Source: an uncultured bacterium (GTDB lineage: Bacteria > Verrucomicrobiota > Kiritimatiellia > CAIKKV01 > CALHGX01). Taken from it: a stretch of DNA of 56,759 bases. Shown one piece after another: positions 16,537 through 28,221 of this stretch. Location of the stretch: contig CALHGX010000041.1 of the NCBI GenBank assembly GCA_938031185.1, positions 1 through 56,759 on the forward strand, written 5' to 3'. The notes beneath the pieces are model-generated. The model made no database searches. It was not told the origin of the DNA and saw only the letters and a list, made by a program, of their open reading frames with translations. A program made the translations under genes and the position numbers. Numbering within the stretch: position 1 is the first letter of the stretch; each line of letters starts with the position of its first letter.

Positions 16537-17793
16537 ATGAATGGGAACCGCAAAGCGGCCATGAAAGAGGAGCCGAAGAAAAAATCGGGGTGCCGGCAGG
16601 AAGGCGACGCGCGGCCTGATGCGGCGGTACCGGCCTGCGCGCCGGCTGATCCGGCGGCGGAGTTGCGCGAAAAAGAAGCCTTCAATTTCGCCCTCTTTCA
16701 ATACAACCCCGCGCCCATGACGGTCGTGGATTTGGAGGGGCGCGTGGTGAAGAGCAATCTGGCCCGGCGGAAGGCCGGCGCGCTGCCGCCGCTCGGGCAG
16801 CCGCTGTTCACGGACGACATTCAAACGCCGGACGGGGACGGATTGCAGAGCGTTTTGCGGCTGTGCATCCGCCGCGGCCAGGTGCGGCGGCTGCCGGAAC
16901 AGCCGATCAACGGGCGGGTGTTCGACATGACCATGGCGCCTTTTTCCGCGGGCGCCATTGTGATCATGGAGGACATCACCAGCCGCAAGCAGGCGGAAGA
17001 AGAAGCGCGCGTTCAGCAGCAGCAACTGATCCAGGCGCAGAAAATGGCGGCGCTGGGAACGCTGGTCTCCGGCGTGGCGCACGAGATCAGCAATCCCAAC
17101 AGCGTTCAGCTCCTGAGCGCATCGGCGTTGAGCCGCTTGCTGAAGGATTGTCTCGCCCGGCTCAGCGATTGCCCCGAAGCGCGGGCGCGCCTGGAGGAAG
17201 AGGGACGGACGTTCGACGTGTTGCGCGAAGAGGTCGTCGAACATGTCGAGGTCATCGGCCGGGCGGCGGAGCGCATTCAGAATTTTGTGCGCGAACTCAA
17301 GGACTACGCGCGGTCGGAAGAGGCGCTGCCGACCGAACAGGCCGATCTCAACCAGGTGGTGACGAACGCGTTGACGCTGCTGCGTCCGCTCATCCGCAAA
17401 GCCACGAACCGCTTCACGGTGTGTTGTCGGGACGCCGTGCCGCCGGTGCGCGGCAATCCGCGGCGGCTCGAGCAGGTGGTGATCAACCTGGTGTCCAATG
17501 CGTGCCAGGCGCTGCCGGACCGCGATCACGGCGTGCGCATCGAGACCGTCCATGACTGCGCCGAACGGGTGGTGCGCCTGACGGTTACCGATGAAGGCGT
17601 GGGGATTCCTCCAGAGCACTTGCAGCGGATCAAGGACCCCTTTTTCACCACCCGACAGGACGCGGGCGGCACCGGACTGGGGCTTTCCATTTCCGAAAAG
17701 ATTGTGTCCAGCTACGGCGGGCGGCTGACTTTCCAATCGCGAGTGAATGAGGGCACGGTGGCCATCGTGACGTTGCCGGAGGCGTCGCCGTGA
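16537..17793 (+). CDS. PAS-containing sensor histidine kinase
   Basis: 418 residues, with no membrane segment, so likely cytosolic. A PAS-like region covers about 50-150 (PMTVVDLEGRVVKSN to GAIVIMEDITSRKQA). A short coiled coil leads into the phosphoacceptor helix VSGVAHEISNPNSV (His near 181). The HATPase_c domain has the N-box VINLVSNACQAL near 315, G1 DEGVGIPPEH and G2 GGTGLGLSISEKIV. It resembles NtrB-type kinases that pair with sigma54 activators, and the next gene encodes one, overlapping by 4 nt (GTGA). ATG 16537 is used; ATG 16561 is an alternative. Confidence 0.88.
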   Translation: MNGNRKAAMKEEPKKKSGCRQEGDARPDAAVPACAPADPAAELREKEAFNFALFQYNPAPMTVVDLEGRVVKSNLARRKAGALPPLGQPLFTDDIQTPDGDGLQSVLRLCIRRGQVRRLPEQPINGRVFDMTMAPFSAGAIVIMEDITSRKQAEEEARVQQQQLIQAQKMAALGTLVSGVAHEISNPNSVQLLSASALSRLLKDCLARLSDCPEARARLEEEGRTFDVLREEVVEHVEVIGRAAERIQNFVRELKDYARSEEALPTEQADLNQVVTNALTLLRPLIRKATNRFTVCCRDAVPPVRGNPRRLEQVVINLVSNACQALPDRDHGVRIETVHDCAERVVRLTVTDEGVGIPPEHLQRIKDPFFTTRQDAGGTGLGLSISEKIVSSYGGRLTFQSRVNEGTVAIVTLPEASP

Positions 17794-19229
17794 GCGGAAA
17801 GCCGGAGAGCATCGAAACGGCCTTGCCGGTGCTGCTGATTGACGACGACCCGGATTTGCAGCGCAGCTATGCGCTCGTGTTTCGCCATCACGGCATTGAG
17901 AATTTGGTGCAGTGTCAGGACAGCAGAAACGCGGCGGGCGTGCTGGCCGCATCGGACTACGAGGTGATCCTGCTCGATCTCAACATGCCCCACGTGTCCG
18001 GACGGGACCTGCTGCCCCGTATTGTCGAAAAGCACCCTGACGTGCCTGTGATTGTCGTCACAGGCGTGGATGAAGTGAGCACCGCCGTGCAGTGCATGCG
18101 GCAGGGGGCCTTCGACTACCTGGTCAAACCGGTTGGCGAAGAAGCGCTTATCGCCGCCGTGCGGCGGGCGATGGATGTGCGGGACATCCGGCGGGAGAAT
18201 ACCCTCCTGCGCGAGCGGTTGCTGGCCGGGAAGCCGCGGCATCCGGAGGCGTTCGCTGAGATTGTCACGGCCCATCCGGCCATGGAAGGGGTTTTCCAGT
18301 ACGTCGAGGCGGTGGCTCGAACGCAGCAGCCCATTTTGATCACCGGCGAGACGGGCGTGGGCAAGGAATTGATTGCCCGGGCGATTCACCGGTTGAGCGG
18401 ACGGAAAGGCCCTTTCGTGCCGGTCAATATCGCCGGGCTGGACGACAATTTGTTCTCGGACACGTTGTTCGGTCACCTCAAGGGCGCCTTTACCGGCGCG
18501 ACGGAAGCGCGGCGCGGATTGATCGAGCAGGCTGCAGACGGCACGCTGTTTCTTGACGAAATCGGCGACATGACGCCGCCGTCCCAGATCAAGCTCCTGC
18601 GTCTGCTACAGGAGCGGGAATACCTTCCGCTGGGCGCCGACACACCCCGGCGCAGTCCCGCCCGCATTGTTGTGGCCACGAATCGCGACCTGGCGCAGCT
18701 TCGCCAGTCGAAAGCGTTCCGCGACGACCTTTTCTTCCGACTGCGTTCGCATCATGTTCACATTCCGCCGCTGCGCGAGCGGTTGGACGACCTGCCACTG
18801 CTGACGGATCATTTTCTCGAGAAGGCGGCCCGAGCGTTGCAGAAGAAACGGCCGACACCCCCGCGTGAACTGTTCACCCTGCTGGGTTCGTACGATTTTC
18901 CCGGTAATGTCAGGGAGTTGGAGGGGATGATATTCAATGCGGTCAGCACCCACCGTGGCGGCATTCTCTCCCTGGAACCGTTTAAGGAGGTGGTGCTGGG
19001 TTCCGAACGCAAGAGCTTGTCGCGGCCTGGGGAAGGCGCGTCGGGCGCGATATCGCAGTTTCCTTGGAATCCAGGAAAACCCTTACCGACCATCCGCGAG
19101 GCCGAGAATCAGCTTATTCTCGAAGCCCTGCGCCGGACTGGCGGAAATCACACTATGGCCGCCGATTTGCTTGGAATTACCCGCCAGACCCTCAACCGGC
19201 GACTAAAGGAAGTTCAGTCGCAGCGGTGA
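17790..19229 (+). CDS. NtrC-family sigma54-dependent response regulator
   Basis: 479 residues with three domains. The receiver has phosphoacceptor D63 in VILLDLNMP, acidic cluster DDD at 18-20 and K in LVKPVGEE. The AAA+ domain has Walker A GETGVGKE near 186, the sigma54-contacting loop GAFTGA near 231, Walker B GTLFLDEIGDM and a FPGNVRELEGM segment. The C-terminal Fis-type helix-turn-helix ends in AADLLGITRQTLNRRLKEV. Start codon is GTG 17790, overlapping the kinase stop and preceded by GGAGG. A sigma54-type promoter lies 128 nt downstream, ahead of the caspase-like gene, which is the obvious candidate target. Confidence 0.92.
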   Translation: MSGKPESIETALPVLLIDDDPDLQRSYALVFRHHGIENLVQCQDSRNAAGVLAASDYEVILLDLNMPHVSGRDLLPRIVEKHPDVPVIVVTGVDEVSTAVQCMRQGAFDYLVKPVGEEALIAAVRRAMDVRDIRRENTLLRERLLAGKPRHPEAFAEIVTAHPAMEGVFQYVEAVARTQQPILITGETGVGKELIARAIHRLSGRKGPFVPVNIAGLDDNLFSDTLFGHLKGAFTGATEARRGLIEQAADGTLFLDEIGDMTPPSQIKLLRLLQEREYLPLGADTPRRSPARIVVATNRDLAQLRQSKAFRDDLFFRLRSHHVHIPPLRERLDDLPLLTDHFLEKAARALQKKRPTPPRELFTLLGSYDFPGNVRELEGMIFNAVSTHRGGILSLEPFKEVVLGSERKSLSRPGEGASGAISQFPWNPGKPLPTIREAENQLILEALRRTGGNHTMAADLLGITRQTLNRRLKEVQSQR

Positions 19230-19356
19230 TCCATCTGCATGGCGACGCATTTTTTTCCACTGTAGCATAATAAACCACCATCTATTCAGCAGCAGATTAG
19301 ATGAAATGATTCCTAAGTAATTGATAGCTAGCATATTAGGCGCGTAGCGGTCTTGA

Positions 19357-19372
19357 TGGCATGGTGATTGCG
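19357..19372 (+). promoter_or_regulatory. Sigma54-type -24/-12 promoter
   Basis: TGGCATGGTGATTGCG matches the TGGCACG-N4-TTGC consensus with one mismatch and keeps the invariant GG (19358-19359) to GC (19370-19371) spacing of 10 nt. It lies in an unusually AT-rich intergenic region directly behind a sigma54 activator gene. The predicted transcript start near 19383 is only about 6 nt before ATG 19389, leaving no room for a ribosome binding site. Either the message is leaderless, the start site is slightly upstream, or the match is accidental. Confidence 0.5.
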
Positions 19373-19388
19373 AGATGCAATACCTGCC

Positions 19389-19961
19389 ATGAAGAGAATC
19401 GTACAAATAGTTACGTGCCTCTTGGGGGCGGCCATTCAGGTTCAGGCGGCCCGAGTAATCTGCATCGGTCTGAACAATCCCGAGAACTACAAGCCGCTCA
19501 AGCATGCCGAGAATGATGCCGCCTTGGTGGCGGAAATGCTGAATGCGCAGGGGCATGCCACGGTTTTGTTGACGGGCGCGGAAGCCACTCGCGAGAAGGT
19601 ATTGGAGGCGTTGCAGGGCGAGAAGGCGGTGGTGTATTTCGCGGGCCACGGGGAGAAGGATCATTTGGTGCTGGCCGATGGGAAGTTGATGCTTGCCGAA
19701 CTGTCCGAGCGGGCGGCGATGATGCTCCTTGACTGCTGCTATGTTGGCGGTGGGCTGCGGAAAAGCGGAGGCACAACGGTGTTCGCGGCGGCGCAGCATG
19801 AGGCGTTCGAAAGCGACGGGCACGGATTGTTCACGAAGTATCTTTTGAAGTGGTTTGGCGGCGGGCGATCCTTTGCGGATGAAGGGCTGGCGCCTTTCGT
19901 CGGCAAGGGCATTCGGGAGGAGACCGGCGGGTGGCAAAAGCCGGTTCTTGGGTACACCTGA
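19389..19961 (+). CDS. Secreted caspase-like (peptidase C14) protein
   Basis: 190 residues, about the size of a single caspase domain. Residues 1-20 are a signal peptide (MKR start, IVQIVTCLLGAAI core, VQA site). The mature part follows the caspase-haemoglobinase fold: RVICIGLNNPENYKPLKHAENDA, then VVYFAGHGEKD with catalytic H87 and MMLLDCCYVGG with the catalytic cysteine at C117 (C116 adjacent). A region near GGTTVFAAAQHEAFESDGHGLFT matches the end of the family domain. There is no extra domain. Family members cleave after Arg/Lys (metacaspase-like) or Asp; specificity cannot be read here. Placement after an NtrC-type pair and a sigma54-type promoter suggests stress- or signal-dependent expression. 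No good ribosome binding site precedes ATG 19389. Confidence 0.78.
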   Translation: MKRIVQIVTCLLGAAIQVQAARVICIGLNNPENYKPLKHAENDAALVAEMLNAQGHATVLLTGAEATREKVLEALQGEKAVVYFAGHGEKDHLVLADGKLMLAELSERAAMMLLDCCYVGGGLRKSGGTTVFAAAQHEAFESDGHGLFTKYLLKWFGGGRSFADEGLAPFVGKGIREETGGWQKPVLGYT

Positions 19962-20120
19962 TCCCCCATCATGGCGACCTCTCCTAGGGAATCGGTTTAG
20001 CCAGGCTGGCTCCTCCCGAATGCGCGCCCGCCGCGCAACATTTTCTTGGCTTCCCCTCCACCGTTCGACACACTGGAGCCGGGTTGTTGTCCGGCAAAGG
20101 CTGAAGCCGGCGCTGCGCGA

Positions 20121-24481
<4,361 letters not shown>

Positions 24482-24585
24482 GGAGGGGGCGGCAGAGGGC
24501 CGCTAGAAGAACGGCGGAGGCGGCGTACTCCCGCCGAGAGTCTGTTCTGGACGCGGAGGGGGCCCCGTCATAAGCTGATCGCGCG

Positions 24586-25395
24586 ATGTACCTCGAGTAC
24601 TACCACCTCAAGGAGCGTCCGTTCAGCCTGACGCCGGACCCGCGCTACCTCTATCTTGCGCCCCAGCATCGCGAGGCATACCACCACCTGATGTACGGCA
24701 TTGAACACCGCCTCGGGTTCATCCAGCTTACCGGCGAAGTCGGTTCAGGCAAAACCACCATTTGCCGGGCGGTGCTGAACAGCCTGCGCGAGAAGGCCAG
24801 GACCGCGCTCATCCTGAATCCTTGTTTGACGGAAGGCCAGCTCCTGCGCGCCATCCTCCATGATTTCGGCATCGAAGCGCGGGGCAGCGATCGGCTGCGC
24901 CACATCGAAAGGCTCAATGCGTTTCTGCTCGAGCGGCTGAAGGAAGGCGTCAACGTGGCGCTGATCATTGATGAGGCGCAAAACTTGTCTCCGGCGCTGA
25001 TGGAGCAGGTGCGGCTGCTGTCCAACCTGGAGACTGATCAGGAGAAACTGCTGCAAATCGTGCTGGTGGGCCAGCCGGAGCTGGAGGAACGCTTGGCCCA
25101 CGTCGCCCTGCGGCAGTTGCGTCAGCGCATCACGGTGCGCTACACCTTGCGGCCGTTGACGGAGCAGGAGGTGGACGCTTACATTGCGCACCGGCTGCGC
25201 ATGGCCGGCGGGGACGGACAGCCGGTGTTCGACGCGCGGGCCGTGGCCGCAGTGCATCGCTATTCGGGCGGCATTCCGCGGCTGGTCAACGCGGTGTGCG
25301 ATGGGGCGCTCTTGGCGGGATATGTGGCGCAAACGGCGGTGATTGACGCCGCTTGCGTGAAGAAGGCAATCCAGCACTTGGAAGGCAAATCATGA
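24586..25395 (+). CDS. ExeA/GspA-like AAA ATPase
   Basis: 269 residues. The N-terminal YLEYYHLKERPFSLTPDPRYLYL block is diagnostic for ExeA/GspA proteins. Walker A is GEVGSGKTT at 50-58 and Walker B is VALIIDEAQNLS near 124-135, followed by LVGQPELEERL and a PLTEQEVDAYI lid. ExeA with ExeB helps place the type II secretion secretin through the peptidoglycan. The usual C-terminal peptidoglycan-binding extension of ExeA is absent, so this is the shorter ATPase-only form also used in polysaccharide and pilus systems. The stop overlaps the next start (ATGA). No secretin is in the window. Confidence 0.87.
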   Translation: MYLEYYHLKERPFSLTPDPRYLYLAPQHREAYHHLMYGIEHRLGFIQLTGEVGSGKTTICRAVLNSLREKARTALILNPCLTEGQLLRAILHDFGIEARGSDRLRHIERLNAFLLERLKEGVNVALIIDEAQNLSPALMEQVRLLSNLETDQEKLLQIVLVGQPELEERLAHVALRQLRQRITVRYTLRPLTEQEVDAYIAHRLRMAGGDGQPVFDARAVAAVHRYSGGIPRLVNAVCDGALLAGYVAQTAVIDAACVKKAIQHLEGKS

Positions 25396-26171
25396 GCCTG
25401 ATAGAGGAAGCGCTGCGGCGGAAGGTGGAAGAGCAGGGGGCGCCGGGGCCAGAGGCTGGGATGGTTCCGCCCGGCGCTTCGGATACAGCCGGACGGACGT
25501 CTGTCCGCTCCGCGTCGGCGCGCCGGCAGAAACCTTGGTTGGAAGTGCTCGGAGCGGTCGCGGTCGGTCTGCTGCTTTGCGGACTGGCCGGGTGGCTCTT
25601 GTACGTAGGCTTGGCGCAAGCCCGAAAGACCGGAAGGATGAGCCTGAGTTCGGCATCCAACCCGGCGCAGGCGGAGCCGGTGGCTTCTTCGTTGCCGCCG
25701 TCGGAATCCGGCACGGCGGTGGCGACCACGAAGACGCCGGAGGAGCAGGCGCCCGCCGCGCCGGTTGCAGAACCGGCCCGTGCGACGGAGCAGGCGGCGT
25801 CATCCGGTGAAGCGGCAAGGCCTGGAACCACCGTCGAGGTGGCGGCACAGGCGGAAACGCCCCCCGTGGCCGCCGAAACCCATCTTGCACTGGGGGCAGC
25901 GCCGGTTACGACGCCCCCCGTGACGCCCGCCCCGGTTGTCGAGCTCGCGCCGCTTCCTTCTCCCCCCGAGCCGGTGTTGTGGCCGCGTCTGGCCGTTTCA
26001 GGGATTTTGCAGTTGCCCGGCGGCGAATGCTCGGCGCGCATCAACGGCAATCTGCTCATGGCCGGCGACGTGGTGGAAGGCGCAACGGTGGTGGAGGTCA
26101 CGCGCCGGCAGGTGGTCATGGTGTACCAGGGGGAAACCAACGCCTTGCGCGTTGGAGATGCCACCCGTTGA
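25392..26171 (+). CDS. GspB-like membrane-anchored protein
   Basis: 259 residues. MSLIEEALRRKVEEQ is the typical opening of GspB/ExeB-like proteins. One transmembrane helix spans about residues 50-73 (LEVLGAVAVGLLLCGLAGW). A 110-residue Ala/Pro/Thr/Glu-rich periplasmic linker follows. The C-terminal domain (LAVSGILQLPGGECSARINGNLLMAGDVV) is the GspB fold, with the SGI, ARING and GD elements. It should act with the ATPase whose stop codon it overlaps. The 3' end overlaps the next gene by 14 nt, suggesting a three-gene translational unit. Confidence 0.82.
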   Translation: MSLIEEALRRKVEEQGAPGPEAGMVPPGASDTAGRTSVRSASARRQKPWLEVLGAVAVGLLLCGLAGWLLYVGLAQARKTGRMSLSSASNPAQAEPVASSLPPSESGTAVATTKTPEEQAPAAPVAEPARATEQAASSGEAARPGTTVEVAAQAETPPVAAETHLALGAAPVTTPPVTPAPVVELAPLPSPPEPVLWPRLAVSGILQLPGGECSARINGNLLMAGDVVEGATVVEVTRRQVVMVYQGETNALRVGDATR

Positions 26172-28212
26172 ACGCGCGGCGCAAGTGCCGCGGAAGCTTG
26201 CCTCGAGTGGGGGGCGGGTGCTAGCGTTACCGATTGTGAACACGCCCGAACGGTTCCCGCTGCGGCTCATTGGGGCGCCGCCTTTCGATCGGCGCGAAGA
26301 TGGTCGGCTGATCTCGCGCATTGCAACCCTTTTTCCCGCGGCCCGAACCCTGGTGACCACCCCTGGGGTACATGCCACCCAGCGTGTCGCTTTCGCTGAT
26401 CAACTCAATGCCGAGCGCGCGGCCGCCGGCCAGCCGCCGCTGACGCCGGAAGAGACGCAGAGCTATTGGGCGGAATCGGTGGATCTGCTGGTGGACGAAA
26501 ACCTCATTCTGATCCGGCCGAGCCCCGACGAAATGGATCTGGCGTTTGCGGCGGATGAGATCCTGCAGGAATGTTTTTCCAAAAGGCAGATTCGCTTTCT
26601 CAACGTGGATCATGAAGGTGTTCGCCAGGCGATCAAGGCGCGCGGGGAATGCTGGCGCATAGCACCCTTGCCGAGGACCCCTGCCGAAATGGCGACGATG
26701 ATCCGGGAGGCGATCAGCGCCATCGCGCTCGAGCCCATTTACTATCACAGCCGTTTTTCGGGCAGCCGGTTTCTGACGCTGGAGCAATTCCTGCGGCTGG
26801 AAAAACTCCCCGACGCAAAGCTGGCCGCGCAACTGACGGAAATTCGGGAATACAGCGCGCGGCGAAACCGCTGGCGAAATCCGGAAATCGCGTTCTTTTT
26901 GACGGCTGATCGTTTCGGCGCTTCCCAGTTTCAGAATATGGATTTTCTTTCCATGAGTTCGGCGGCGCTGCGCGAGTCGTATGCGAAGCTTAAGCAGGCG
27001 TTTCGGGAGGCGGTGCCGCCCGACCTATGGCGAGACGATCTCGAAAACACGGACTGGCGCAACCGGATGTTCGCCGCGTTGATGGGACGGGCCGACGAAA
27101 CGATCGTCCCCGAACTGCTTTGGGGGTTGAGTCCGGAATTTTTTATGCAAATCGAATGGCTGCCGGGCGGCCGGATCGAGGACGGGGAATTGCTCTTCGA
27201 CCCGGTTTTCGAAGAGGCGGACCGGCGCCCGGACGACACCGAACTGCGCACGCTGTGCGACGAGAAAGCCAAGGGCTTTATTTTCAATTTTATCCGCGAG
27301 TTCGGCGACATCGAGTATGTCAACATCGGCCGTGTGATCGGTTCGCTCTCGCGCCGTGAGCCGAGCCAGGGCCGGCGGGACGTCTACTTGGCGGAAATAA
27401 AGCAGGCCGGCACGCCCCAGCCTCACGTGCGGATTCTGCGGATGCAGAAGTGGGGCATTCGCGAACACCTTGAAGAGGGCAAGGATCTTCTACAAGCGAT
27501 CATGGAAGCCGAGGACTACACCGACTACATCCTGGATCGGCGCATGGGTTGTCGGCAGCTTGGCATGAATCTGCCCCGGCGCGTGGTCACCCGTAAACTC
27601 AGCGAGCGCTATTTTGGTTCGCGCCGGGAATACGAGGGACAACGATTGTGGTCCACGTATTTCGAGCGGGAATACATTCCGGGGATGGCCACGGATAAAC
27701 TGCCGCGGGCGCGGTTCCGGTCGAGGGACTACGCCCTACGGTTTGCCGCCCTGCTGGGCCAGGCGGCCGCGCCGAACCTGATTGTGGGACGGCTCAATTT
27801 GCAGCAGCATACGCTGTTCGACGACGGCGACGAGGTGCTGTTGGAAGACGCGGCTGGATTGCCGGCGGAGATCGTCGTCTCGGATCACACAGGCACCTTC
27901 ATGGAGTATCAACGCCCGCTGGAGCTGCTGGCGCCGGACTACGCGGAACCCATCAACAAGCGCCTGGCTCATGTGGACGCCCCGGTGGAAATGGCGGAGA
28001 CTTATCTGGAGGCTTTCCGGCGGCGATTCGAACACATTCAGGCGGACTACCGTAAACGGCGCCGGGCTTTCGACACTCTGTTCAAGCACCGACGCCGCGA
28101 TCCCGCAGGCAGCTTTGCCTACCGATGGGAAAAGGTGCTCGAACGGCTGGATGCTTCCGATGCGGGGCGGCTGGCCGAAGTCATCCGCCGCAATCTTGTT
28201 CTGCCGGCCTAA
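26158..28212 (+). CDS. Unrecognised 684-residue protein downstream of ExeA/GspB
   Basis: I do not recognise this family. The start at ATG 26158 overlaps the GspB-like gene by 14 nt (GGAG lies just upstream). There is no signal peptide or membrane helix; composition is rich in Arg, Glu, Asp, Trp and Tyr. Notable segments are FAADEILQECFSKRQIRFLN and IYYHSRFSGSRFLTLEQFL in the first half. In the second half, LQQHTLFDDGDEVLLED and the C-terminal EYQRPLELLAPDYAEPINKR look like a folded core with acidic sites. The C-terminal 100 residues are helical and basic. It is coding beyond doubt, being long, in phase with an operon and with normal codon use. Tight coupling to the ExeA/GspB pair suggests a role in the same envelope process. 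Confidence 0.75.
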   Translation: MPPVERAAQVPRKLASSGGRVLALPIVNTPERFPLRLIGAPPFDRREDGRLISRIATLFPAARTLVTTPGVHATQRVAFADQLNAERAAAGQPPLTPEETQSYWAESVDLLVDENLILIRPSPDEMDLAFAADEILQECFSKRQIRFLNVDHEGVRQAIKARGECWRIAPLPRTPAEMATMIREAISAIALEPIYYHSRFSGSRFLTLEQFLRLEKLPDAKLAAQLTEIREYSARRNRWRNPEIAFFLTADRFGASQFQNMDFLSMSSAALRESYAKLKQAFREAVPPDLWRDDLENTDWRNRMFAALMGRADETIVPELLWGLSPEFFMQIEWLPGGRIEDGELLFDPVFEEADRRPDDTELRTLCDEKAKGFIFNFIREFGDIEYVNIGRVIGSLSRREPSQGRRDVYLAEIKQAGTPQPHVRILRMQKWGIREHLEEGKDLLQAIMEAEDYTDYILDRRMGCRQLGMNLPRRVVTRKLSERYFGSRREYEGQRLWSTYFEREYIPGMATDKLPRARFRSRDYALRFAALLGQAAAPNLIVGRLNLQQHTLFDDGDEVLLEDAAGLPAEIVVSDHTGTFMEYQRPLELLAPDYAEPINKRLAHVDAPVEMAETYLEAFRRRFEHIQADYRKRRRAFDTLFKHRRRDPAGSFAYRWEKVLERLDASDAGRLAEVIRRNLVLPA

Positions 28213-28221
28213 GGCGCCGCT

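Noticed and set aside
16402..17952. 516-codon open frame on the minus strand
   Set aside because: Antisense to the histidine kinase gene, whose domains are clearly recognisable.
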